A stretch of 64,000 bases of DNA from CAVROP01 sp050008495 (lineage in GTDB: Bacteria > Acidobacteriota > Terriglobia > UBA7540), in the NCBI GenBank assembly GCA_050008495.1, contig JBEKMN010000036.1:11455-75454 (forward strand). The letters are read 5' to 3'. Position 1 is the first letter of the stretch. Each line of letters begins with the position of its first letter. Below are positions 33,469 to 42,218 of the stretch, in pieces. The notes under the pieces were generated by a model. That model saw nothing but the letters and a program-made list of their open reading frames with translations. It ran no database searches and was not told the DNA's origin. The position numbers and the translations under genes are program-made.

Positions 33469-35337
33469 TCATTGCGGCAGCCGGGAATCAAGGAACTCCG
33501 AGATTCGTTGTGCTGCCGGCGGATCCAGGTTGCCCAGCACGGCAACAACATAGCCGGACTTGGGGTAGATCCTCAAGTCGCCGTTCATGCCCGGCGCCCC
33601 GCCGCCATGGCCCACGTAGCCGTTCCCATTCTTGTCCCGCTCATCCTCGAACCCATAGGCGTATTTGCCGGGTCCGCGGCCCGTCTCCACTTTCCCCGTG
33701 ATGAGCAGCTCGGTAAAGCTGGCGTTCAACAGTTTGTGGCTGAGCAGGGCAGTGGCAAATCGCACCAGGTCCCCCACGGTCGAGTAGCCGCCGCCGGCCG
33801 ACGTCCCGCGATAAGGGAGCGTGTCGGTGTTCGGCGTCCACCCGCCGGAATCCGACCGCATGTAGCCGACAGAACGGTTGGCAACCGCCTGATCTTCCGG
33901 CAGCGATCCGCTCAAAGTCATGCCGGCAGGCTTGTAGACGTGTTCTTGCACGTAATCGTAGTAACTCTGGTGGGTCACTCGCTCGAGCACAACTCCGGCC
34001 AGCACCATGCCGTAATTGCTGTAGTCCCAGCGGCTGCCGGGTTGAAATTGAGGGCCGCGCTTGCCATAGAGCGCCACGTAGTCGTTGAGGGTGCGAAGCT
34101 GCAGGCGATGGGAGTCAAACTCCGGCCCAAAGATATCGCCCGTGCCTCCCGTGTGGGTCAACAATTGGTGAATCGTGACCTTGGTGGCAATCTCTCGATT
34201 GGGATAATCGCTGATGTATTTTCCGAGCGGGTCGGTAAGCTTGATCTTCCCGGCCTCCACCAGTTGCAACACCGAAACCGCCGTAAACATTTTATTCATC
34301 GAGCCGATGCGAAAACGCGTGTCGAGCCGGTTGGGGATCTTCTTCTCGCGGTCCGCCAATCCATAGGCGCCACTGAAGAGCGTTTTGCCGTTCTTCGCAA
34401 CCAGCACCGCGCCCGAAAACCGCTCGGCCGCTGTGTCCTTGTCAAGCAGCGCCTTGACGGCCGCAATGGCTTCGCTCTCCGTGAGCCTCGAGACTGGAAA
34501 TGCCGCCGGGCGAGGGATCCCCGCGAGGCCGAGGGAAACAATGCGGTGCGGCGGGGCGGTTTCTACGTCCAGCGTGAACCGCGCGAACTGGTCCGAATCG
34601 CGCTCCTGAAGCAGGCCGCTGGCCCTGGTGGGCGATGCCCGCTCGAGCTTCTTGAACTCGAATCCGCCCGTGTTGGCGCGGAAATCCATGTCCTGATTCA
34701 GGCCTGACACCCGGTTGGGGAAATTGTTCTGGAGGAAACGCAGGTATTGGGCTCGATCGTTGCTGTTGAAGGCGGTGAGCCAGGCGAAGAACTGGTGAGT
34801 AGACGGCTGCGTGCGGGCGAACGCGGCTTGCGCCGGCGTCATTTCCGGCGGAGGAGGCTCGTTGGCGGGCGGCGAAGCCGGGTCAAGGGAAATCTGAGCG
34901 ATACGGTGCGGCTCAGCAGCGTCCACCTCCACGGTGATCCGCAGACGCTCCCGGCTGATGCGTGTTTGCGCGATGGCAACGATTCGGTCGTCGGTCGATT
35001 CCTCGACTCTCTGGAAATCAAGACCGCCCATCTGGCTGCGCATCTGGATCGTCTGGTCGACGAAATTCGACGGCGTGCCCGTGGCCATGACCTTCTGCAC
35101 AAAAGCCTGAATGGTGGCTCGATCGCCGCTCGTGAACGCCGCCAGCCAGGCCTGGAGCTGTTTCGCCGCAGGCGTATTGGGAAATGCGAAATGGGTTTGC
35201 GCTGCGGGCGCCTGGGCGGCGAGCCGCGGCACGTTCAATACTGCAAGACCGGCGGCGATGGCGATCCCAGCGATTAATGCCATCCCCGCAATGACCTGCT
35301 TCACTGCTTTGGGCTTCTTTGCTGTCACGTTTCCCAC
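33469..35337 (-). CDS. Serine hydrolase, beta-lactamase/esterase fold, with duplicated N-terminal domain
   Basis: 622 residues. After a membrane/signal segment (about residues 14-38) come two similar domains of about 100 residues: LQAWLAAFTSGDRATIQAF ... HRIAQISL and FFAWLTAFNSNDRAQYLRF ... HRIVSLGL. The C-terminal 340 residues are a class C beta-lactamase-like domain (PF00144) with SMNK (SxxK nucleophile), YSNYG (YxN) and GHGGGAPG (HxG). Such proteins are usually secreted esterases or peptidases, not true beta-lactamases. GTG 35337 is preferred because GGAGG lies 4 nt before it; the frame is open to an earlier ATG at 35421 without such support. Confidence 0.85.
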   Translation of the reverse strand: MGNVTAKKPKAVKQVIAGMALIAGIAIAAGLAVLNVPRLAAQAPAAQTHFAFPNTPAAKQLQAWLAAFTSGDRATIQAFVQKVMATGTPSNFVDQTIQMRSQMGGLDFQRVEESTDDRIVAIAQTRISRERLRITVEVDAAEPHRIAQISLDPASPPANEPPPPEMTPAQAAFARTQPSTHQFFAWLTAFNSNDRAQYLRFLQNNFPNRVSGLNQDMDFRANTGGFEFKKLERASPTRASGLLQERDSDQFARFTLDVETAPPHRIVSLGLAGIPRPAAFPVSRLTESEAIAAVKALLDKDTAAERFSGAVLVAKNGKTLFSGAYGLADREKKIPNRLDTRFRIGSMNKMFTAVSVLQLVEAGKIKLTDPLGKYISDYPNREIATKVTIHQLLTHTGGTGDIFGPEFDSHRLQLRTLNDYVALYGKRGPQFQPGSRWDYSNYGMVLAGVVLERVTHQSYYDYVQEHVYKPAGMTLSGSLPEDQAVANRSVGYMRSDSGGWTPNTDTLPYRGTSAGGGYSTVGDLVRFATALLSHKLLNASFTELLITGKVETGRGPGKYAYGFEDERDKNGNGYVGHGGGAPGMNGDLRIYPKSGYVVAVLGNLDPPAAQRISEFLDSRLPQ

Positions 35338-36506
35338 GTATCCTCCAGTCCGGCTCACGAGTGTATCATGGATGCTGTAATGCCAAACTGCAGTCGAAGA
35401 GTCGAGAAGTCGAGAAGCCAACCGCTGTGTTCCGGACTGCGGCGGAGGCTGTGAGTCGGGTCTTCCGTTCTGCGCTTCGACTCTTCAACTCCTCGTTTGT
35501 TTTCATAGACATTCTCGCTTTGTTCCCGCATTTTTCGATACCGCAGTCGCGGTTTCACGCCAAGGTCGCAAAGTCGCACCACCCCCCGCCCCTCCTCATC
35601 CGAGGAGGGGAGCCCGGGAATTCCGCTCCTTGGATAAGGAGGGGCCCGGGTTGGTTGATTCCTGAGCCGTTCCTTTGTTTTCATAGACATTCCCGGATCG
35701 GTCGTAGGATTTTGGGGGCGAAGAGTCGAGAAGTCGAGGAGTCGAGAAGCCAGCCGTGACATATTGCCCCACAAACAGCGGCCCGTGCCGGGCCGTTCCG
35801 GGCTGCAATCTAGCCTATACTATTGGGCACAGTTTGTCAAGCGGCTGGAGGGGAATGGGTCAAATCAGCAGGGCAAGAGCGAATTCAGGCGGCCGAACGG
35901 CGCAGGGAGGACATAATGGCCGCCCCAACTCAGGTAAGTGGGCAGGGGCAGGCTCAAGGCGCAGGAAGGTTGGGATTGAGTTGACGCGCGCGCTCGTCTT
36001 CCAAGGGCGTATACATCCCGACAAAAAGAAGGTGTGAAAAAATCACCAGGCCCTGTCATTCCGAGCGAAGATCGCATGATCCTCCGGCTCACCACTGTGC
36101 ATGAGAATGGCCTCGCAGGAGCTAAGTCATGTGTTTTCAACAAAAGCTCCGGCCGTTTTCAGGGCAGCGAGGAATCTGCATTTGTTTGTTTTCAAAGAGA
36201 TAAATGCAGATGCTTCGCGAAGTTCAACCTGAGCGAGCAAACTTCAGACCCTTCGCTTCCCTCAGGGTGACAGCGAAGGGCTCAGCATGACAGCCAGTTT
36301 TTCCACTCCTTCAAACCGTTGGGACGTATACGCCACCCGTCGGGGATGCGGCGCCAAGCTTGGGCGGGAACGTCTGGACACTCCCCCGAGCGAGTGTTAA
36401 GATAGCTAGCCGTGAGCCAGGCTGCGCATGGCGCCCCATCGAAATCAAGCACAGTTTGTTCAGGACTGTTAATCTCGAGTGAGCAGGGGAGTTGTTCCCA
36501 CCAGGT
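35338..36506. other. Long non-coding, repeat-rich region
   Basis: About 1.17 kb between divergent genes with no supported gene. It contains direct repeats 'agagtcgagaagtcgag' (35397 and 35719), 'tttgttttcatagacattc' (35498 and 35672), a 'cccctcctcatccgaggagggg' hairpin (35588-35609), and a 'gtcattccgagcgaag ... ctcagggtgacag' repeat (36056-36272). It looks like a landing site for short intergenic elements. Confidence 0.6.
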
Positions 36507-37370
36507 ATGGCGGTGACGTCCAAACTGATTGTGGCGGCGTTGCTGCTACCGCTCTGTATGGCCTTGGCTTATCGAAGCCTGGCGCAGGAGAATGCTGAAC
36601 GCTCCGCCTCGAAGAGTGGCGGCCAGGGTTCTGCGGTGGCGGCCGCGGGGCGGAAAAGCTATGAAACCCATTGCTCAATGTGCCACGGCTTGGATGCGAG
36701 CGGAGGTGAGCACGCCCCGGGCATCGCCAATTCCCGCGAGGTGCAGGGGAAATCGGACAAGGCGCTCTTCCAGATTATTCGCGGTGGCCTTCCAGCGGCC
36801 GGGATGCCCTCCTTTCCCACTCTTCCCGAGAACGAGGTCGAGTCTGTGGTGAAATATCTGCGCACCTTGGGTGGAGCGGCCTCGGCCGAGGACGTCAACG
36901 GCGACCCCCTGCGAGGGGAAAAACTCTTCTTCGGGAAAGCCCACTGCAGCGATTGTCACATGCTGGCGGGAAACGGTGGATTTATCGGGCCCGACCTTTC
37001 GGATTTCGCCATCGCGCATTCACCGCAGAAGATTCGTGAGGCGATTGTCCGCCCAAACCAGACGCTGCTGCCTGGCGAGCAAGTGATCAACGCCGAGACT
37101 GTCGAAGGGCAGAAGTTGTCGGGCCTGGTCCGCAACGAAGATAACTTCTCGATGCAATTGCAGGGAATCGACGGAAAGTTTCATCTGCTCATGAAATCTG
37201 AAATCACCAAGGTGGAAAACACAGGCCATTCCCTCATGCCCGCGGACTACGGGACGCGGCTCGGTTCAGCGGAGTTGGATGATCTGGTCAGCTTCATCGC
37301 ACGTTATGGGCGCCGCGTGGAAGCGCCGCCCACATCGTCTGGCGAGCGCCACAGGAGCCACACGCGTTAG
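36507..37370 (+). CDS. Secreted di-heme cytochrome c
   Basis: About 287 residues with a signal peptide at 1-26 (LLLPLCMALAYRSLAQ). The first heme motif, CSMCH, is in a standard cytochrome c domain (residues about 45-125, axial Met in GLPAAGMPSFP). The second, CSDCH, is in a domain of the Pirellula/Verrucomicrobium putative heme-binding type (GEKLFFGKAHCSDCHML, GFIGPDLSDFA, IREAIVRPN). It is probably a periplasmic electron carrier. It heads the plus-strand group that includes a PQQ dehydrogenase, for which it is a natural electron acceptor (inference). ATG 36507 is used; a TTG 15 nt earlier is possible. Confidence 0.88.
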   Translation: MAVTSKLIVAALLLPLCMALAYRSLAQENAERSASKSGGQGSAVAAAGRKSYETHCSMCHGLDASGGEHAPGIANSREVQGKSDKALFQIIRGGLPAAGMPSFPTLPENEVESVVKYLRTLGGAASAEDVNGDPLRGEKLFFGKAHCSDCHMLAGNGGFIGPDLSDFAIAHSPQKIREAIVRPNQTLLPGEQVINAETVEGQKLSGLVRNEDNFSMQLQGIDGKFHLLMKSEITKVENTGHSLMPADYGTRLGSAELDDLVSFIARYGRRVEAPPTSSGERHRSHTR

Positions 37371-37385
37371 TGGGGCTCTCAATGT

Positions 37386-37608
37386 GAGCGAAGAATCCGT
37401 GATCCTCCGGTGTGCCGCTGCTCATGGAAATGCCCTCTCCCCCTTGGGGGAGAGGGTGGCCTGCGACGGCGCTTTCATCAGCCGGCGCGGGCCGGGTGAG
37501 GGGGTCCGGGTCGGCTATTTTCTCGGCAGTGAAGGATTTCTGCAGTTAGACTGGAGTTCAAGGATCTGCGAGCAACTGCGGAGATCCTTCGCTTCGCTCA
37601 GGATGACA
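37386..37608. repeat. Composite repeat: family F element nested in a family E repeat
   Basis: The ends are a 'gagcgaagaatccgtgatcc' half (37386-37410) and a 'gatccttcgcttcgctcaggatgaca' half (37583-37608), the two sides of the family E hairpin. Between them, at 37433-37505, lies a family F element: hairpin ccctctcccccttgggggagaggg and tail cgggtgaggggg. Confidence 0.6.
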
Positions 37609-38655
37609 GACTTGTGCGGTTGGAGATCCAAGACGATAATCATCAAACGACTTTTAATACTTCTTCTCATTTGCCCGGCGGTGTGTGCGGCGCAGGGTCA
37701 GAAACTGCGCAAATTCGAACTGCGCGCCGAATCGCCACAGTTCTGGAAATTGGTTGACCGCGAGGCGAAGTTGAGCCGCGTGGGAACGGGCTTCGGTTTT
37801 ACGGAAGGTCCGGTGTGGGACCCGCACGGATTCCTTTACGTGAGCGATGAAACCCTGAACAAGATTTTCCGCCTTTATCCGGACGGGCATCGGGAGGAGC
37901 TAATCTCTCTCGGCGACCCGGACGGCAACACCTTTGACCAGCGGCTTCGCCTGCTCGATTGTGCCAGCGTGCTGCGCGCCGTGATTCGCATCGAGCCGGA
38001 CGGACGTTATACAATTCTGGCCGGCCGGTATCAGAACAAGCGGTTTAATAGCCCGAACGATCTGGTGATCGGTCCGGACGGCGCGATTTATTTCACTGAT
38101 CCCACCTTGGATCTGCCGAAAGGACAGCCGCAGGAGATCCCCTTTCAGGGAGTCTATCGCCTGGACAGCAGCGGCGAGGTGCGCTTGCTCACCCGCGACC
38201 TTGCCCAGCCGAACGGCTTGGCGTTCTCGCCCGACAGCAAGCGTCTTTACGTGGACGACAGCGAACGACTGGATATCCGGGTTTATGATTTCCTGCCGGG
38301 CGGGACGCTGGCGAACGGCCGCCCATTCGGTGAAGAGAAGGGCGGCCCAGACGAGGGAGTGCCGGACGGCATGCGCGTGGACATGGGGGGCAATCTCTTC
38401 GTCGTAGGCCCGCTGGGGATCTGGGTTTGGGACGCGGCGGGACATCATCTGGGCACGATCGTGCTGCCGGAGCAGCCGGCGAATCTGACTTGGGGGGAAT
38501 CCGACTACGCAACGCTGTTTATTACCGCCACCACTTCGGTGTATCGAATACGCACCCTTGTACGGGGCTTTGTCCCCTATCTATCCGAAGGCAATCGGCG
38601 CCCGGTTCGCCATGTCAAGCCAACACGCCCAGTCAGGGCGTCTGCCGGCCGGTAA
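37603..38655 (+). CDS. SMP-30/gluconolactonase family protein
   Basis: About 350 residues with a signal peptide (KRLLILLLICPAVCAAQ). The six-bladed propeller family pattern is present: GFGFTEGPVWDPHGFLYVSD with the first metal-ligand Glu, NSPNDLVIGPDGAIYFTDPT with the Asn/Asp ligands, and PNGLAFSPDSKRLYVDDS with the last Asp. Such enzymes hydrolyse sugar lactones, a product of periplasmic aldose oxidation. The start is uncertain: the frame is open upstream through a repeat, and ATG 37603, inside the repeat end, is the last in-frame ATG before the signal peptide. It follows the cytochrome gene and precedes a PQQ dehydrogenase. Confidence 0.85.
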   Translation: MTDLCGWRSKTIIIKRLLILLLICPAVCAAQGQKLRKFELRAESPQFWKLVDREAKLSRVGTGFGFTEGPVWDPHGFLYVSDETLNKIFRLYPDGHREELISLGDPDGNTFDQRLRLLDCASVLRAVIRIEPDGRYTILAGRYQNKRFNSPNDLVIGPDGAIYFTDPTLDLPKGQPQEIPFQGVYRLDSSGEVRLLTRDLAQPNGLAFSPDSKRLYVDDSERLDIRVYDFLPGGTLANGRPFGEEKGGPDEGVPDGMRVDMGGNLFVVGPLGIWVWDAAGHHLGTIVLPEQPANLTWGESDYATLFITATTSVYRIRTLVRGFVPYLSEGNRRPVRHVKPTRPVRASAGR

Positions 38656-38716
38656 TGGAGATGCGGACTGCCCTCCTCGGCGGAGGAGGGGAGCTAGGTA
38701 TAGAGGGCCTTTTAAC

Positions 38717-40099
38717 ATGCCAAGTCCATTCCGGACGGCAGTCGCCATCCTGGTATGTATGATCTTTACCGTCATCCCCGCCAACCCTGCGGAGCAAAAT
38801 GCTCAGGCCTTCTCCCCTTGCGTTGTGGAGCAAACTCAGTTCCACGGCTGGGACGCCGAGCGCTTGTCCAATCGATGGGTCACGCTGATAATAGTTCCAA
38901 AGCTCGGTGGGCGGCTGATGCAAGTGACGTTCGGTGGTCATGACTATTTATTCGTCAACCCTCTCTATCTTGGGAAGTATTTCCCTCCCTCGGAGGGGGC
39001 GGCCAAAGGGAAATGGTTCAACTATGGAGGCGACAAAAACTGGCCCCTGCCGGAGGGCCCTGGTGAAAACCAGTGGCCTGTGGCTTCGGATGTTTTAGAC
39101 GATGGGATTTATCAGCTCACTCCGGCTCGAACCGGACCCGTAGATTGCGGGGTAAACCTGCAAGGTCCGCCCGACGACCGAACCGGCCTGCAATATTTCC
39201 GGTACATCAGCATTGGCGCCGAGTCGCCCCAAATCATCTTCCGAGCGCAAATGCAGAACATTACCGGGCATGAAATCAAGTGGTCGATGCAGTCCGTGAC
39301 GCAGTACAACACCGCCGATCCGCGCGATCCCGCGAAGTACAACCACGATTTCTGGGCCTTCACGCCGGCCAACCCCGCCAGCGTCTTTAACCGTAAATTC
39401 GATGCCCACGCAGGGCCCATTGATCACCCTTCGTACAGCGTCCGAAACAATTTGTTCACCCTGCACTGGAAGTACCTCGAGGGTGAAGTCGGCGTCGACT
39501 CAACCGCCGGCTGGGTTGCGGTGGTCGATGGGGTCTCCAGTTTCGCTATGCTGGAACGTTTTCGTTTCTATCCCGGCGCTGATTATCCGGAGCGGGCCTC
39601 CGTCATCTTCTACATTGACGGACCGAGCTTGCAGCTCAACGACCAAGGGATGCCGGAGATCTCGCGGACAAAGCTCGAAGACGCACCGTACTACATGGAG
39701 GCGGAACTGAACAGCCCGCTGGTGGTCTTGCCCCCGGGACAAACCTCGGTCCTGCAAAGCGAGTGGTTTCCAACCAGAATGACGCCGCAGTTCGTTAACG
39801 CAGCCGAGGCAGGGATGATTGGGCGCGAACTGGCTGTGGTCCCCGCTCCCGGTGGAGTGCGGCTTACCGGTTACTTCGGGGTATTTTATGCCGGCCGTCT
39901 TGTGGCCCGCGTGTACGACGCTCGGGGCGTTGCGCTCAAGCCCGTGGACCTCGCGAGAGCCGACCCGTTGGAGGCGGTTTCTTTGGATAGCGTCGTTTCG
40001 CTGCCTCCCGAGGCTGCCACGGTGTCTCTCCATCTCGTCGATGAGCATGGGTTGGACAGGGGCTCGCCAGGTGAAACAGAAATCATGAAGGGCAAATAG
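38717..40099 (+). CDS. DUF4380 domain secreted protein
   Basis: 460 residues with a signal peptide at 1-24 (MPSPFRTAVAILVCMIFTV). The mature part shows the DUF4380 pattern: LSNRWVTLIIVPKLGGRLMQ, then GGDKNWPLPEGPGENQWP. The domain is related to galactose-mutarotase-like beta-sandwich proteins that bind carbohydrate. No catalytic function is established. ATG 38717 is chosen because it opens the signal peptide and has GAGGG 9 nt upstream. It lies in the oxidation gene group and may bind or present sugars (inference). Confidence 0.85.
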   Translation: MPSPFRTAVAILVCMIFTVIPANPAEQNAQAFSPCVVEQTQFHGWDAERLSNRWVTLIIVPKLGGRLMQVTFGGHDYLFVNPLYLGKYFPPSEGAAKGKWFNYGGDKNWPLPEGPGENQWPVASDVLDDGIYQLTPARTGPVDCGVNLQGPPDDRTGLQYFRYISIGAESPQIIFRAQMQNITGHEIKWSMQSVTQYNTADPRDPAKYNHDFWAFTPANPASVFNRKFDAHAGPIDHPSYSVRNNLFTLHWKYLEGEVGVDSTAGWVAVVDGVSSFAMLERFRFYPGADYPERASVIFYIDGPSLQLNDQGMPEISRTKLEDAPYYMEAELNSPLVVLPPGQTSVLQSEWFPTRMTPQFVNAAEAGMIGRELAVVPAPGGVRLTGYFGVFYAGRLVARVYDARGVALKPVDLARADPLEAVSLDSVVSLPPEAATVSLHLVDEHGLDRGSPGETEIMKGK

Positions 40100-40181
40100 G
40101 AGTGAATGGTCAGCCGTTTCTCTTGGGGCTGAGCTTGTCGGTCATTTTTTGTTGGACACCCGGGGCGAGTTGAATTGACGG

Positions 40182-40253
40182 CCCTCTCCCTTGGGGAGAG
40201 GGTGTCCCGCTGTCCCGATGCACTTCATCGGGAAGCGGGACGGGTGAGGGGTC
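40182..40253. repeat. Family F repeat (copy 2)
   Basis: ccctctcccttggggagaggg hairpin, then tcccgatgcacttcatcggga hairpin, then cgggtgagggg. Same plan as 37433-37505 and 57996-58070. Confidence 0.65.
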
Positions 40254-40440
40254 AGTTGCGCGGAAAGCAGAAGGGGCGAAGTGTCTACACGTGAAGGTGA
40301 AAACCACAAACAATTCAAACGGCAAATGGCAAAGGTCAAATGGCAAATGGTTTAGGATTTGAGAAATTGGCAAATCGCAAACCATTTGAATTTTGCCATT
40401 TGCTCTTTGAATTCGCTCGTGCTGTGAAACTGGGCAGGAA

Positions 40441-40510
40441 CCCCACACCCGTCCGGCGACGGCTGGAGAAACCGCCGTCGCCGGACACCCTCCCCCCAAG
40501 GGAGAGGGCT
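40441..40510. repeat. Family F repeat, reversed orientation (copy 3)
   Basis: ccccacacccgtccggcgacgg, loop, ccgtcgccggac, then caccctccccccaagggaga. The inner 12-bp arms are perfectly complementary but unlike those in other copies. Confidence 0.6.
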
Positions 40511-40585
40511 ATATTCGTACGTTCGCTGCTTCAGATCGTGCTGGCATGTTCGAGTTACCTATACAGGAAGATTCAACTGACGCAT

Positions 40586-42211
40586 ATGGTTCTGTTGATT
40601 CTGGCGTTCTGCTTCGCGCCGGCGCATTCGGCCGGGCAGTCCGGCGCGGCCCCTGTCTCGATGGACGCCGACATTGCGCCGGAACGACTGCTGGTTTCAC
40701 CTCCGCAGCAGGACTGGCCTTCCTACAACGGAGACTACACGGGACGACGCTACAGCGGGCTGGACCAAATCAACACTGAGAATGTCAAACACCTGCGCGC
40801 CCAATGGGTGTTCCACTCCACCAACTCGGATTCCATGGAGGTCACCCCGGTCGTCGTGGGCGGGGTCATGTACATCGCCTCCGGCAACGATGCCGTGGCG
40901 CTCGACGCGCGCACCGGCCGCGTGCTGTGGCACCACTCGCGCCCGCTGACCGAAGGGCTGATCGACGACGCCTCGGCCCATCATAATCGCGGTGTCGCGG
41001 TTTGGCATTCGCGCGTTTATATGGAGACCGATAACGCCCACCTGCTCTGTCTCGACGCACGTTCCGGCAACTTGATTTGGGACGTTACTTACGCGGACAC
41101 TCGGCTGAATTACGGAGCTACCAGTGCGCCTCTGCTGGTTAAGGACAAGGTTCTCGTGGGGACTTCGGGCGGCGACGATGGGGTACGCGGGTTCCTGGCC
41201 GCTTACGACGCAATCACCGGCAAGCTGGTATGGCGTTTTTGGACTATTCCAGCTCCGGGCGAACCCGGTTCCGAGAGTTGGATCGGTGATGCTTACTTGC
41301 ACGGCGGCGGCACAACCTGGATGCCCGGAACGTACGATCCGGAGTTGAATACGGTTTACTGGGGCACCAGCAATCCCGCACCGGATTTCGTGGGCGATAC
41401 GCGCCCAGGCGACGACCTCTACACGGATTGCGTGCTGGCCCTGGACGCAGATTCGGGAAAGCTGAAGTGGTATTTCCAGTTCACCCCGCATGACCTCTAC
41501 GATTACGACGCCACGGAGACTCCCGTGTTGCTGGATGTGCCGGTCGACGGAACGGTCAGACGCCTGCTGGTGGAGGCTAACCGCAACGGGTTTTTCTATA
41601 TCCTCGACCGCGCCCACGGGAAGTTTCTGAGCGCAACGCCTTTCGTTGAGAAACTGAACTGGGCAACCGGGATCGACGCCCATGGCCGCCCCCTGCTCAC
41701 GGGGCTGAAGCCTACCCTGCAAGGCACGCGAATCTGCCCCTCGATGACCGGCGCCACGAATTGGTTCTCTCCCTCCTACAATCCCTCCACTCGCCTCTTC
41801 TATTTTCTCGCCCTCGAAGACTGCGACATGTACTTCGCGGGCGCCGAGAAACAAGTCTACAAGCCCGGCCAGACCTATTACAGCACCGGGGCAAAGCGCA
41901 TTCCGAGAGAAGCGGCAAAGAAGATCATGCTGGCTTTTGACGTGCCAACAGGCAAACCCGTCTGGCGTTACCCGCAAATCGGCGAAGGGGATTCCTGGGG
42001 CGGAACAATGACCACCGCGGGAGGGCTGGTTTTTTTCGGAGATGATGCAGGAGAGTTGGAGGCTGTTGACGCCCGGTCCGGCAAGCCCTTGTGGCACTTC
42101 AACACCGGCCAGAGCATGCATGCCTCGCCGATGAGCTACGCTGTCGATGGCGTGCAGTACGTCGGCATCGCCGTGGGAAGTGATTTGTTCAGTTTTGCGC
42201 TCGACTTTTAG
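40586..42211 (+). CDS. PQQ-dependent dehydrogenase (methanol/ethanol-type beta-propeller)
   Basis: 541 residues with a short signal peptide (MVLLILAFCFAPAHSAG). The eight-bladed quinoprotein fold is clear from repeated ALDA(R/D)(T/S)GKL-W motifs. Active-site residues: N263 in TSNPAP, catalytic Asp D306 in PHDLYDYD, and D308 two residues later, the position that is Asp in lanthanide-dependent enzymes and Ala/Ser in calcium ones (family knowledge). Two departures: the vicinal Cys-Cys is replaced by A129-S130, and the metal-binding Glu of GGAEFG is Asp (D197). It oxidises an alcohol or sugar in the periplasm and passes electrons to a cytochrome c. The start is uncertain; no ribosome binding site is close to ATG 40586. 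Confidence 0.88.
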   Translation: MVLLILAFCFAPAHSAGQSGAAPVSMDADIAPERLLVSPPQQDWPSYNGDYTGRRYSGLDQINTENVKHLRAQWVFHSTNSDSMEVTPVVVGGVMYIASGNDAVALDARTGRVLWHHSRPLTEGLIDDASAHHNRGVAVWHSRVYMETDNAHLLCLDARSGNLIWDVTYADTRLNYGATSAPLLVKDKVLVGTSGGDDGVRGFLAAYDAITGKLVWRFWTIPAPGEPGSESWIGDAYLHGGGTTWMPGTYDPELNTVYWGTSNPAPDFVGDTRPGDDLYTDCVLALDADSGKLKWYFQFTPHDLYDYDATETPVLLDVPVDGTVRRLLVEANRNGFFYILDRAHGKFLSATPFVEKLNWATGIDAHGRPLLTGLKPTLQGTRICPSMTGATNWFSPSYNPSTRLFYFLALEDCDMYFAGAEKQVYKPGQTYYSTGAKRIPREAAKKIMLAFDVPTGKPVWRYPQIGEGDSWGGTMTTAGGLVFFGDDAGELEAVDARSGKPLWHFNTGQSMHASPMSYAVDGVQYVGIAVGSDLFSFALDF

Positions 42212-42218
42212 GTAGCGA

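Noticed and set aside
33469..35337. Antibiotic-resistance beta-lactamase
   Set aside because: The motifs are of the broad PF00144 esterase/peptidase group, and the extra N-terminal domains are unlike known resistance enzymes.
35756..36037. A 93-codon plus-strand ORF in the long repeat-rich spacer
   Set aside because: Low-complexity composition, no ribosome binding site and overlap with repeats.
40697..42121. A 474-codon open frame on the minus strand opposite the PQQ dehydrogenase
   Set aside because: It has no domain or membrane pattern and is His/Arg/Gly-rich, as expected for the antisense frame of a high-G+C gene.
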